64,000 bases of DNA from Urophycis tenuis (GCA_036785325.1 JAXIVH010000029.1:4570215-4634214), one strand, 5' to 3'. Counted from the first letter of the stretch, positions 34,636 through 47,315 are shown. Numbers and translations are program-made. Notes: generated by a model not told the origin, from the letters alone.

Positions 34636-35190
34636 GAATTATAGCTGGGCCTCAGATAATAGCCGGGGGCGTGGTCGATATGGAGAACTAAAGGTTGGCC
34701 CCCAAATAAAAGCCGGGGTAATATTTGCCTACCAGTAGGGCTATCAGTCCATGAGCACTGGAAGACATTAGATGCATTTCCATCCAACTTCTAAATGCAC
34801 ATTTTAGCTAATTGGAAACACCTGAAATGTGCATAAAAACTTATAATGCACGTATATATTCCATTCGCTAATTCTTGATGGGCATAAGGATATGCGCTTA
34901 GAATATGCGAATGAGTTGGATGGAATCGCAGCTATTGAGAATATTTGCAATAAACTAAGTCTGTTAAGACTGGCTCTATGACTTACTAAATGGTGTTCCT
35001 GATTAATTGATTTCTGAATGGTTACAGGAAGTGTTGACACACTTTAAGTGTAGCCTTTTACTTTATTTCTAAGAATAAAATTTTACAACAGAAGCCTACT
35101 AACAAATAAACGCCTACTTCAAATACAAGCCTGCCCCAAATAAAGGCCTGTGCTTTACACAGCCTAAGTAAATAAAAAACCTCGGCCACA
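34636..35190. mobile_element. Dispersed fish repeat ('CAAATAAAAGCC' type) carrying an insertion
   Basis: GGCCTCAGATAATAGCCGGG-like and CCCAAATAAAAGCC strings appear at 34645-34715. Related CAAATAAACGCC, CAAATACAAGCC and CCAAATAAAGGCC strings appear at 35100-35150. Repeats of this wording are common in fish genomes. Its class is unknown to me and its ends are approximate. A smaller MITE interrupts it (separate entry). Confidence 0.4.
34771..34931. mobile_element. Short MITE candidate with inverted termini
   Basis: The left end is GATGCATTTCCATCCAACT and the right end reads back as CTGCGATTCCATCCAACT, sharing TTCCATCCAACT as inverted termini. The interior holds a further TGCACATTT...AAATGTGCA stem and repeats of ATGCGC/AATATGCG. 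No coding capacity (161 bp). A target duplication was not identified. Confidence 0.5.
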
Positions 35191-35199
35191 ATTTGAGGA

Positions 35200-38100
35200 T
35201 TCATGGTCATTTTATTTGTAGATTGTTCGTACCTTTAGAGATTTTAAGGTGTGACAGCTTTACTCTAGATTGGTTTACTTTTAATCATTATTTAAAGGTA
35301 GAAATTGTGATTCTGATGTTGATTGTGCAACAATTGGGTCAAATGTGTTTGCAGCATTGACTGACTGACTGCTATTTGCTGCTAAATACAATAACTGAAA
35401 TCATGGTTGGGTAAATATTTATTTCCCAGTTTGTATGACAAATGTGGACTTGTTTTCAGATTCCATGACTTAAATAACCAATCACAGTGCCACCTGTTGT
35501 GATCAAATGATCAAATGCCCATCGGAATTATCAAAGCCCCTCTCATTACGCCTGGTGCAACTCTCACAAATCCCGCTCGCATGTGTATGTGAATCGTTTA
35601 CGTGATGTCCTCTGACAGAAACACGAAAGTGTGTATGTGTGTCAGTAGGAAAGCAGCAGCTGGCCATAGATGCGGCATTTGTGTGTCTATGTTTATGTTT
35701 TTTGGGTTGTAGGTGGTACGTTCTGTGGTCTGCAAACGGAACCCAGTCTCTCCTTCCTTTAGGGCAGATGGTCCATCAGAACCAATTCACATCAATTGGA
35801 CTTGGAACGGATCCTGACTTGCAGTTTCCGATCCTGCACACTGTAGTACACATAGTGCTCTATTGATTGCAGGATGCACAATGAAGTAGATAACATTAAA
35901 GGCCACTGTGTACAATGTGTAAAACAATCAGACAAGCAATAAAGTGTAAACACATGAAAAAGGCGTCAACTTTAAAATTTCTGACAATATCACAGGCTCT
36001 TTGAAAAAAGAACTAAAATAATACATTGGAGGTGAAAAAGTAAAATCTGTTCTCTGCACTCGGTGTGAAAAACATTGTTGCATGAGTGTTGCGTTTCGCT
36101 TCAAACTGACGCACGCAACGACCAAAAACTAACGCCTCCTCCGCTCGTCAGACACTAAGTTCTGATCGCAACTCAGAACTCAAGGAGAAATGCAAGCAGA
36201 AGAGGGAAGGTGAGCTGATGTGGGGAGAGAAAGATTGAGCTTCCGTCACTTTATGCTGCTATTTATACTCAAGCAGCCATATTGGCAGATTGAATTAAGA
36301 TATCCATTAGCTAACAGTCCCTGGGTTAATTCAATGGAGGATGATGAGAGCCACACATTTTTGTACTACATGTAATATTTTGTTCAGGAATACATTTTAG
36401 ATTGCTATATATCTTAAAAACACAATGTTATATCCTTTGTACCAAAAGAATATATCTGGTATCAGACAATCTGGTGCAAAAATGGTATCTGATGAAGCAT
36501 GTGGTTATAGGCCTTACATTTACTATTTTAAAGTAGAGTGTAAAAGTAAAAGTATATTTATTGTACTTTCTTGTACACATGCTGAATCTACAGATGCTGA
36601 ATCTGTTCCAGGCCTGTGAACAAATAGCACACACACACACGTATTGTTTATCTATTGTCCATAGTTTTCCAATTTTGTCCTTAATTATTTTGTTGTTGTA
36701 TTTTACTTTCTTTCTACATCTACTTGAACACAAAACGCGTGAAGACGTGTCTCCGCGGCCCTTCATTTCCTCCTCCAAAGTGAATCATCCTTATGCGCTG
36801 AATTTAACACCAGACACATTTCCAACAATACAGCTGTGTGGCTTTTCATTACCCTCAGCTCCCCTCCCCGCTCCTCCAATCCCTCCCTCCCTTGACTCCT
36901 GTGTTTTATCGCACAACGTGCAAACCGGCTGTTACCCTGTCTCCCCGCTCACCTGACACGCGACTGCCGAGCGATTTCATCACATGAGAGACTGCTACGC
37001 AGCGCCCGCACGCACCTCACAAGCACACAGCACAGTGTGTTTGTTTAAACGTTGAATTCTCAGGAGTTTAAGTAGTTTCATGAAATCAATATATTTGTAC
37101 GTGTGGGTGGCAACTGAATAATCATAATTGCAGTATTGTCTCAACTTTTTGTATTAGTTTTGTTTTAGTAGTAAAGGTTGAACGTGCTGAATGCATTGAG
37201 CGCATTGTCAAGATGGGGAAAAAACTATTTTTGAAACCACACGAGGATAAGTAAACAACAGGTGCAGATCGAACAAAGCCAACCACTTTCTTGTGGCGGG
37301 GTGTTAGAAAGATAGATGTTAGGAAAACACAAACTACAAGGGAGAGCAGAGGGGTGGGGTGGCTCAACGACAACACCAGCAGGATGTGTGCGGAGCGTAA
37401 ATATGGATTACATTTGAGGATTTCAGCTGTCAGACACTTGCCATGTCCATCCCGCCTTCAGATTCTTATTCAAACTCCCCCATCCTCCCTTTTTTTCCTG
37501 CATCTAGTTTAATGTTGTGGAAATGGAGTGGAGGAGGAGGATGAGGTGGGAGGAAGAGGCTTGGCCAGGCAGGTCTGCAGAGGCATCAGATGGCCGGCTT
37601 ACAGGTGACATTTCGGGGGGGTTGCGTTTTTTTTTTTTTTTTCACAGCTCATAAAGGTGTCGCCGTCGGGTATTCAACACTATGCACACACACACAAACC
37701 TGCCAGAGAGAAGGAGAGCTACTGGAAACAATAGAGAGGAAATCTTGCACATTCTTATTGGATTTCCTTTTGGTGTCAATCAGAGACAACAGACTGCGTG
37801 GAACACTGTGTAAAATGTGCATAAATGTGTCTTTACGGTTTGCGTGTGTCTATGTATACATCATGTCTTTGTTATACGTATGCATGTAAGCATTATATAT
37901 TTGCTGTGTGGGTGTCTGCATGCATATGTGTGTGTGTGTGCGTGTGCGTGCACATGCCCTATGTGTTTGCATTCAGTATAGTCACTCTTATTACTTCTCT
38001 CTGAGCTCAGGGATCCCAGAGGAATATTAGCATGCAGCGTTGTACAGTGGCTGCATGATGCTGAATCATAGGTCATCGCTGAGCGCGCAGAAAGAGTGTT

Positions 38101-39126
38101 GTCTGGATGGGCTGGCGGGCGGCTGGCGTGCGGGCAGCGTGCACACGCAGGGTGAAGGTAAAACCACCGGATCGGAGAGCCTGCCTGGCTTGATTATCGA
38201 CACAATCATTTATTTGACTACCAATTTTCCTGAGACCTTCTACGATTCATTAAAATGAAAAGGGCACACATGAGCAAAGGCGAGGCGAGAGTGAACTCGG
38301 GGGGGGGGGGGGGGGGGGGGGGGGAACAGTGGGTGGGGAACAAGGAGCAACAAACAAAACCCAAAACTGCGTTGCAAGCTAATTTAAGCCATAGTGCACG
38401 CACACTGGATATAGATGGAGCAACAGCACTCTTAACAGGGGGTAACTGTGCGTGCAAGTAGGGATGGACTGATCGATATCCAATAGAGCTCCAGCTGTTC
38501 AAGTCACACAATCCCAGCATGCAGCTGCAGGATCGACACAACAACAAACAAGGACATTTTTTGGCTTTGCCTGCATAGCGACAGCCTTGTGAATCACAAT
38601 CCCAAAGTGGATCATTACGACCCACGGTTTGCAAACCACACCGCCGTATGCTGTCTCCTCGTTCCCTGTCGTTCTCTTCTCAGGAAGGATAACACTGCTG
38701 CTGATGACCCTCTGCAGCCCAACTTTGATGTACTCACCCACAGTAGTTCCCGTCTCCACACACCAGATACGCCTCTAGCCTGAACCTGGGGGGATTGAAC
38801 GCCTCTCCACCGTGGCAGCATGGCAGTAGATTGAGTCATTTGACAAAAAGTAAACATTCAGCTCAAGCAACCAAAAATGTGTCTCTAAGATGGAGAAAAA
38901 TAAAAGCAGAGGGAGGGAAGGTGAATTCCCAAACGTCTGGAGATGTATGTTGATGATCACTGTAATTAGACGGAAAACCAGGGCGAGGTCTGATTAGAAC
39001 AGTTTAGTCAACACTGGGAAATTCAAATTAACTTAAGTGCAGAGGCTTATTTATTTTCTGTGGAAAGTAAAGGCAAACGTTTCCCCTTTTACGTTCGGGG
39101 TTCTGTTGGTTTCAATAAGCTGGCCT
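35200..39126. other. About 3.9 kb without recognised genes
   Basis: Contains a possible dispersed-repeat fragment starting TTAAAGGCCACTGTGTACAA (about 35895), a T run (37628-37642), a short TG-rich run (37925-37950) and the poly-G run annotated separately. Open frames up to 138 codons show no known similarity. Confidence 0.35.
38299..38324. repeat. Poly-G run (26)
   Basis: Twenty-six consecutive G. Confidence 0.95.
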
Positions 39127-39983
39127 TCGAATTTAAGTGTCATTTAATTTTTTGTTTTTCAATTAAAGTCAAGGATGATTTTGTGTCTCAGGGCTCTTTA
39201 GGGCACTGAAATCAATCTCAGACACCTGTGATAATTAGTTAAAGGAAAACTACTTAAGAAGGACATTTCACATTATTAAACAGGCCTCAGGTTTCAAGCA
39301 ATATAGGAAGGATTCATCGGATTAAGAGAGCAGATGCTAAAATGCCATTACAATGAAGCAAACAGGTATTTGAAGCTGCTGGTGCCTCTAGAGTCCAGCA
39401 AACCTCAAGGTGTAGGATCCTCCAGACCTCCACACCTACTATTCGGCCAACCCTAATCGTTGCTCACAAGCAGAAACGGTTGCAGTGGGCCTAGAAATAC
39501 ATGAAGACTAATTTTCTAATTGTGCAACCGTGGATGGTGCTGATGGATGGAGTACTGGATGGTTGGTGGATGGCCACCACCAGTTCACATCAACGCAGCA
39601 GCTCTAGGAGGCTATTCGGACATCCTGCAAAGAAATTCAAGCAGAAACTCTCCAAAAACTCACAAGTTCAATGGATACAAGAATTGTGAAGGTGATATCA
39701 AAGTAGGGCTCCCTAAGGTAACTTGGTCTGCTATGATGTTTTAGTTTGAAACAGCTTTCGATTTTCGTAAATATGACCTCCTAATGCTGCAAATTCAACA
39801 AATTACCATTCTTTACTACCTATAAAGTAGGGTGAAACTCTGTTTGAAACTTTGTTCTGGAACAGAGTTTGTTCAATAAAATTCTAATTATACCTTAACG
39901 GTTGATGACTTGAAAATTATGCATCGACGATTAAAAGATCTGAGAAAAATATAATTTGCATAATGATTTAGAACACGGTGTAT
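39127..39983 (+). mobile_element. Internally deleted Tc1-like transposon copy
   Basis: The 5' part matches the minus-strand copy at 42170-43640 closely: TTGTGTCTCAGGGCTCTTTA, then ACACCTGTGATAATTAGTTA and AAACTACTTAAGAAGGACAT, then a decayed helix-turn-helix coding part with GTATTTGAAGCTGCTGGTGC and CACAAGCAGAAACGGTTGCA. After GGATGGAGTACTGGATGGTT the sequence jumps to the C-terminal ACATCCTGCAAAGAAATTCA. So most of the catalytic core, with the DNAPYH aspartate and the PIENLW glutamate, is gone. The 3' end reads TTTGCATAATGATTTAGAAC then ACGGTGTA, the expected terminus; the 5' terminus is eroded. It is about 0.86 kb against about 1.45 kb for the fuller copy. Confidence 0.85.
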
Positions 39984-39989
39984 ATGAAT

Positions 39990-42169
39990 ATATATAATAT
40001 CAACATATAAAGTAATTTTCCCTCGTCCCATAGCAACCTGTATTCCAATTTTGATTGTGCCCAGTTATACTCCTGTCTCCTGAATTTCCAGAATCTTTAC
40101 GACATTGTAACTTTATTACAGTCACTGTAACCAATGGTCGAACAGTGAGACTTCTGCAAGGCTCAATTAATTTAATCATCTACTACTTCCTAATCCAAGG
40201 AATATGGCTATAGTCTGAGAAACTTTAACAGTGTGCTATAATTACTCAACGCATGACATTAAATATCCCCAGAGAACATTTTTTTTTTTTGTTCATATTG
40301 CGGTCATCCCCCTGCAGTGATGGTGCAGTCAAATGGTAAAGGTGCACAGCTTGTGTGAGTATGCGAAAGCGTTCATGAGGAAGGACCTGTAACTCATGAA
40401 ATGGAACATTTGATGAGGTGACCACAGCGGTTTAGCTTGGACCAAAACTAGGGCGCTGAGGTGACATTTCAAAAGGTTATATGCTAATGCCGGATGGCTA
40501 TAGGGTACGTTGGAAACTGTGAACGTCACACTTGCTTATTATGAAAGGCGATGTAGCAATGTAGCGCTGTATATAAAGTATAAAGATAGATATATCTCTA
40601 GCATGTTGGACAACACAGCGGAGATTTGTTTAGCGAGACTGAAGCCCCACTGAAAATGTTATTCTTATTTTTAAAAAAAAGCTAATTTCATTTTCCTTAT
40701 CCTAAAATTATGTTAACCCCATTTTATTTACGCTTTATCCAAATTGCTAGGTGGAATGAGTGAATGAAAACAATATGTGGAAAGAGTTGAAAGACCAATC
40801 TATCATCCAGATAACCCATTGATGGACAGGATATAGAGCAAACCTATCAAATCATCAACAGGATGTTAACAATTTGATGTGCCCCAATCCCACACTGAGC
40901 TGCCTACATAATCACTGCAGATGAAATCAAATGTAAATCATATTTGGGGCTAAGCTCCTGTAAAGGTAAAGAAGAGTTAAATTCAAGCAATGGTGGGGCA
41001 GAGTTACAGTTTATCTGTCACAATGACACTTGACAATTTCATTCCATTTGTCTCTTATTCTTATGATTTTGTTTGTTGGTTTGCTAAATGCAATGTATGT
41101 ATATGTTTGCGTAATGTAATCCCATTGCAGTAGTTAATTCTGATTTTGTGTATGTTGTTAATAATCCTTCACTCACATGGGGCTGCAGTTGAAACTATTT
41201 TTGATAATTACAGAACCGAGCTGCTATTGGACAGTGTGACCGGGCCAAACTATAATCAAGTTGGGACTCGTCTTTACAACAGCAATTGCAATTAGTTATA
41301 TTGAGGTTGTTTTCTACGGGTGAAAGTACTATTTGAAAAAATCTATATTTGTTAAACTTTTTTTCTATTGTAAATAAAGCCAAATCCCAAATCCCAACAT
41401 CATCATTGTACATCCTCAACAGCATCATCCTCACAACAGATGTGCAATTGAAAACAGCACAAAATATAGATGTGTAGGTCTACAGAGCGTGTCAAAGGAA
41501 AGTCATTGCGTATCAATAGTCAATGCCAAATTATTCTCTTTAGCTCTGGGAGGCGCACTTGTTAAAGTCTGTTATATTTGATTGGTATTAGCCTAGTCAC
41601 TACTCCAATTAATGGCGCTGCCTAGGGAGCAAAGGAATGGTTTGTGTTTGAGATGTACAATTTTTCTCTTCCATGCTCGCACTGTAAAGGCAGCAATGTC
41701 TGACGATTACATCAAGCAGCTGTTGGATCAAGTTAAGAGATAAAGACAAAAAAGTGGATATTTCTGTAGAGTAGAGATGACGTTCTCACAAGGGCTTTTA
41801 ATATTACACCTTCTACTCGCAAATTAGTAGGCAACTATGTAATAATCATGCTGCTGAAGGTTGACATTGGAGATTACTAGGAGTTATCTGCCCATAATGA
41901 GATATTTAAATGGGTTGAATACATGAAGATATTAAAGGCTAAAAACTCAAGGGAGAGTATAAATTTTCAGAGCAACAGGGATTCTGCTTTGGTCAGAGCA
42001 ATGGCATTGCATCCTGTTTTTAGTTAATGTGCTGTCGGGCCAAAGACACCAAAATGTTACATATTATAGCATTCTATTGAACAGAACTAGCAACATATAC
42101 CAGACCATGAACTTCTCTTCCAATTGCATGTGGTGGTATCCATGTAAAATACTGTCCGATGCAAATGAC
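39990..42169. other. About 2.2 kb between the two Tc1 copies, no recognised genes
   Basis: AT-rich. A string reverse-complementing to TTTGGATAAAGCG at about 40728-40740 may be a stray SINE tail. No head is visible. Confidence 0.35.
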
Positions 42170-43640
42170 ATTCAGAATCATTTTTAAGTCATCAACCATT
42201 AGGGTATCATTCGTAGTGTATTGGACAAACTCCCAATTCATAGTGTATTGGACAAACTCCCAATGATATCAGTAGTTTCAAAACATGTTATAGGTTTGTA
42301 AAGAACTGAATTTGGTCATTTCTTGAATTTGCATCATTGCATCAAATCTAAAGCTATTTCAATCAAATGTTACATGTTAACATAGGACCCCTTTTTTGAT
42401 ATCACCTTCACAATTCCTGTATCCATTGAACTTGTGAGATTTTGGAGAGTTTCTGCTTAAATTTCTTTGCAGGATGTTAGAATAGCCACAGAGAGCTGCT
42501 GTTTTGATGCAAACTGCTTCCCACCCTCATAGATCTTTGGCTTGAGGATGCTCCAAAGGTTCTCAATAGGTTTGAAATCAGGGGAGGATGGGAGCCACAC
42601 CATGAGTCTCTCCTTTTATGCCCATAGCAGCCAATGACACAGAGATATTCTTCGCAGCATGATATGGTGCATTGTCATGCATGAAGATGATTTTGCTACA
42701 GAAGGCACAGTTCTTCTCTTTGTACCATGGAAGAAAGTGGTCAGTTAAAAACTCTTTATACTTTGCTAAGGTCATTTTTCACACCTTCAAGGACTGTAAG
42801 TGGACTACCAGCTCTCTCCCCATGATTGTGGCCCAAAACACGACTCTGCGACCTCCTTGCTGACGTCGCAGCCTTGTTGGGACATGGCCATCCATGAACC
42901 ATCCAGTACTCCATCCATCAGCACTATCCAGGGTTGCACGGCGCTCATCAGTAAACAAGACCGTTAGTCAATTAGTCTTCATGCATTTCTGGGCCATTGC
43001 AACCGTTTCTGCTTGTGAGCATTGGTTAGGGGTGGCCGAATACTAGGTTTATGCACAACTGCAAGCCTTAGGAGGATCCTACACCTTGAGGTTCGTGGGA
43101 CTCCAGAGGCACCAGCAGCTTCAAATACCTGTTTGCTGCTTTGTAATGGCATTTTAGCAGCTGCTTTCTTAATCTGATGAATTTGTCTGGCAGAAACCGT
43201 TCTTATTATGCCTTTATCTGCACGAACCCTTCTGTGCTCTGAATATGCCACAAATCTCTTTACAGTGCGATGGTCATGCTTTCATGTGAAATATCTAAAG
43301 TTTTCATACCTTGTCCAAAGCATTGCACTATTTGATGCTTTTTGGCAGCAGAGATCCTTTGTCTTTCCCATATTACTTGACACCTGTCACCTTGGCCTAC
43401 TTAATAGTGTGGAACGTCCTTCTTAAGTAGTTTTTCTTTAATTGGGCTCCCCTGGCAAACTCATTATCACAGGTGTTTGAGATTGTTTTCAGTGATCCAA
43501 AGAGCCCTGAGACACAATATCATCCATGGGTTTAATCTAACAACAAAATTAAATGTTCATGATACTTGGACACAAATCCAATTAGCATAATAATTTGCAT
43601 CATGGTGTGTACTATAAGTTGTCAAACCATTGAAATATTC
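42170..43640 (-). mobile_element. Tc1-like transposon, near full length
   Basis: The 5' end in the element's direction is near 43635 (ACACACCATGATGCAAATTA). The leader has CCCATGGATGATATTGTGTC and AAAACTACTTAAGAAGGACG, then the transposase remnant. The 3' part contains AAGTCATCAACC (about 42185-42200), a string also found near the 3' end of the plus-strand copy; the final inverted-repeat bases are poorly preserved. A 27-base stretch (TTCGTAGTGTATTGGACAAA...) is tandemly duplicated at about 42210-42263. Length and order fit a Tc1 element of the kind common in zebrafish and salmonids. Confidence 0.85.
42457..43371 (-). pseudogene. Tc1-like transposase pseudogene
   Basis: It would encode a transposase of about 300 residues, which cuts and inserts the element's inverted ends in the nucleus. 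The start is taken at MGKTKDL (43371), the usual Tc1 N-terminus. The N-terminal DNA-binding region is read in one frame (RRVRADKGIIRTVSARQIHQ, then PRTSRCRILLRL and HKQKRLQWPRNA, about 43251-42979). The catalytic part appears in another frame with IIFMHDNAPYHAAKN (second aspartate, about 42680) and shifts again before PDFKPIENLWSILKPKIYEG (glutamate, about 42520). It ends at LTSCKEI and TAA (42457-42459). At least two frameshifts and several stops (for example after ENFRYFT and after PRNA) make it non-functional. Confidence 0.85.
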
Positions 43641-44165
43641 AGAAAACATCCTTTTTTATACTCTGACGCAAATGCATTCAGATTAGAAGAGAGTTTGAAA
43701 AGAGTTTATCCCCAGTGTCTGGCATTTTGGGTGGGGGTATAAAAAGCAATATTACTGTCACTTGTAATACTTCAAACTGTTACAATCTCTGTTTTGATGA
43801 CAGGCGACCATTTTGCAGTGGAATATCAATCTAACGCCAGGAGCCACATTTTTCAGTGATCCATATCGGTGACTATGAATAATAAATATTGCACAACATA
43901 AATAACAACCAGCTCCAGCCAAACAAACACTTCTCTGTAATCTGTTGCCTTGGTAAAGGAGATATGCCAATATGAGTCAGACAAACAGTCAGTACTCAAT
44001 ATTTGGAGCATGTTCTTTTGAATTAGGCAGATTTAATTTCACCGCCTGTTATGTTAAGTGTTAACCTGTTTTGTAAAGTGAAGATGAAAACTGTTTCTGC
44101 TTGGGTTTCATTTGCAACAGATATTTGGCGGCTACATGTAGATGTGGCATTCCTGCCAACATTGT

Positions 44166-44167
<2 letters not shown>

Positions 44168-44200
<33 letters not shown>
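44168..44200. repeat. Poly-C run (33)
   Basis: Thirty-three consecutive C, the longest homopolymer in the window. Confidence 0.95.
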
Positions 44201-44201
<1 letters not shown>

Positions 44202-45085
44202 AGCAGTTTAGCCGCTGGTACTGCACTACACCGGGGCTGTCGGGGCTTCTACAGTTAAACCCCCCAAAGAATTTTAGCATATTTTTTATTTTTAAATAAA
44301 TATTTAAAAGTTAATAACCAGCCATTCTGTTCCGGTCCAATGCCCGGCTTTTGAGCTTGTGCGATGGACAATCTTCCGATCAAGAGAAGAGTGTATATAA
44401 AAGAATATCAATATAATTGCTAAGATTGTCATGATAGCCGGCGCATTTTACACCATGGGCACAGTTGACAGGCATAGGGTAATTGCGCTCCTTGTTGTGG
44501 TTGCACTCATTCTTTCAATCCAGACATAAACATGTTCTACTCACTGGAGGACCTTCATTGGTCTCAAATGTTGGCCTTTGTGAAATGGGCCCACATGTTG
44601 GTGACTTGTGGGCCAAAGAATGTATTTTCCAGAACCAAACTCAAAGTCCAGCCTAGCACGATTTCACCCTGCGTGATGCATGCAATATCATGCATTCCAT
44701 CGCTTATTTCTTCAAACCTGCATGAATCCAACATCATTTTTTTTATGCTCAACTTCCAGTCATAATGTATACAGTTCTAGAAAATGCGTTTTGCCACAAC
44801 CCTCTGTTGGACATTGGCGGCACAGGAAACCAACACACAAATAAACCAACAAACAAACAAGCAGACATCGGTCCCCGACGAAGCATTAGCTATTCATTCA
44901 CGTCTCCATGCCGGGGGTTAGCTGAATGCTATGCCAGCCGCTCGCTCTGTGTGCAATGCTAATCAACTCCTGCAGCGGCTGGATAAGAAAGCTGCATGCT
45001 TCACTCTGAACGGCAGCCAGCTATGAATGACTCATTTGCAATGTAAAACAAGATCAATTAGTAATCCAGCATGGAGGGCTGGTTC

Positions 45086-45087
<2 letters not shown>

Positions 45088-45127
<40 letters not shown>

Positions 45128-45129
45128 AA
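45088..45129. repeat. Poly-C (30) then poly-A (12)
   Basis: Thirty C directly followed by twelve A. Confidence 0.95.
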
Positions 45130-47049
45130 TAGGAGAAACCAAACCCCTTAACCTGAAATATACAAATTCTGGTTGTTGAGCATAGGAGAGCCGTTGAGTG
45201 TGTATTTTGTCAACTTTGTCAATGAGTCACTCTAGTGGCTTTAGAAAGTAGATTGTCACCAGATTGTGATATTATGAGGAACATTTGGTTTTTATTTCTG
45301 TGGAACTCAAATGTTTTAAAGGGGACTTTTAAAAATCTTTCCCAGAGACATTGGAGTCATGGCAGATATGGCATTTTCGCACACTAACTATTTAAAAAGT
45401 GACACCTTGTGATCTCTTTTCATTTTCTTTTTTTTCCTGAAGAAAAACCCTTGTCGCGGTTTCAGACAGATAGCCACAACACTACAACCTCACACCTGGG
45501 TCACTGTCTCTCAATCTTTTTATATTCTTCTTTTTCACAACCTTTCACTCACCCTCCACATGTCCTTCTCCCGCGTTTCAGTCCTTTTAGGGTTTGAGGC
45601 TTTATATGCTGTGATGCTGCGGCCATGTTAATGGAATCATAGTCAAAAAAAGAGGCCATCTAAATATCATTAAGAAAATATTACTTTCCCGTTCTACAGA
45701 TGGTCAATGGACTGCAGTGCTTTGAGAACAGTGGAATGAGCCCTCAGACGGTTCTGTCTGCCAAGTCCCATGTATGATTTTGCCAGTCATTTTTAGAGTA
45801 AGCCTATAGTGATAAAGTATGGTAGCCTGACTGACACCTGCCTTCCCTTTCAAAGCATTAAATCCTTAACACCTTGGGAGCATTTTTCAATATGACATTG
45901 TCAAAGTAGACAGCTTTTATGGCCTGTTCAGAAAAAAAAGAAGTGATTAAATAAAAATGTTAACCTTAAGTGTAATCTGTCATTGGTGGTAAAGGGCTTG
46001 ACTAATTGACATTAACACTCCATTAGTGAGCCATTACGATGCCCATCGCTGGCTGCCATTACAGGGCCATGGTGGTGGCTGTCAGACCCTGATAGTTCCA
46101 CAGTCATTCTTCAAACTTTGTTTAAAAGAACAGCACATGAAAATCTATTTTCCCTTCTTTCAATAAAAAAGGCAGGTATGTTTTGTTCTGGAGTTCCCAA
46201 ACAATGATAAGCAATGGTGTGTGTGCCCCGGTACTCTAAATGGTATTTTAATTACTTTGGCACTCCAATGTTGTGATATAAATATGTTCAATGCAGTAGG
46301 CTGTAGCTGGATTGAAATATGGTAGTAGTTCACCAATGAAGAATGAAGAATAATAATCCACCAGGACCTTTCAATACAAAGTCATTTTGAGAAAGGAAAA
46401 TTACTACATTAAAATTAAGAACAAAATTCAAAAGAAGCATAGTATATTCAATCTCACCTAATTACACACTGTGTTATTAACAATACAGAACTTCACAGTT
46501 CCCAATAAATTCATAATTCCATTTCCCAGGAATCCATGAAGATAGGGTCAAGGTAGACCTGAAACAGGTGATTTACCAATTAAAGACCATGATAAAGTTC
46601 TACACTAACTTGGAAGACCACTTAGGATTGCTTCATGTCATAAGTGCACCAAGACGACATTATTGCGATTAAGAAATTACCTGATAGCTGTGAGCCTATG
46701 GCCTTATGGAAGCCTTTAACAGAATCATTAAACATGAATGAATTAGTGGCAATCTTTATCCAGTGGAGACCTTCGTGTTCCAGTGATAACCTATAGATTG
46801 CTAATATGTCCGTTAGCGAAGGTCAGTTATTTTCAACTTCAAGACAAGGCACAGAAATAAATCGATGTAAGATGTATTATGGTGTTGACACCTGTTAGGA
46901 AAAATATTATCTAGCAATGGTACGGTTAGGTTGATCTGACGTTCTGAAGAAGGACATAGTGAAGATTGTAGTCCTCTTGGCGACTTTAAGTTTGGCTCTC
47001 TGGAACTTGGAGACATAACATAAAGTGATTGACGGATACACCTACGTCA

Positions 47050-47315
47050 TGTCAAATCTGCTTAGTAACATGTAATCTTTATACATTATAAGCCAATCAG
47101 AATGGGACACTCCTGTCATGCCGTTCCGATTTGGGACTTGTATATAATACACTGTGTTTCCGGAAGCAGAGGGAAGCAACTGAGGAAGATTCACGCACAA
47201 ATCTCTTGCTTGATGAAATCCTCTGCTTCTCCTCATAGGCCTACGAGACCAATAAACAACTTCAGCTTAAACTATATAGAGTTCCTGGCACTGCTTGTTC
47301 TTCGGCATCAACAAC
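47050..47315 (+). mobile_element. Solo-LTR-like cassette (CCAAT, TATA, polyA signal)
   Basis: In order on the plus strand: TGTCAAATC at 47050 (possible 5' TG), AGCCAATCAG (CCAAT, 47093), TGTATATAATACAC (TATA, 47141), a short R-like stretch, ACCAATAAAC (polyA signal AATAAA, 47251), then a GT-rich stretch TGCTTGTTCTTCGG. About 110 bases separate TATA and AATAAA, as in many LTRs. The 3' edge (…CAACA) and a target duplication are not certain, and no primer-binding site follows, so it may be a solo LTR or a chance arrangement. Confidence 0.35.

Larger units (their letters stand above)
43650..47049. other. About 3.4 kb without recognised genes
   Basis: Contains two long poly-C runs (separate entries). 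The segment 44860-45085 has even composition and few repeats and could be a conserved non-coding element. No coding sequence or RNA gene was seen. Confidence 0.35.

Noticed and set aside
40728..40760. SINE tail (TTTGGATAAAGCG on the minus strand)
   Set aside because: No tRNA-like head or second motif nearby; one short string is insufficient.
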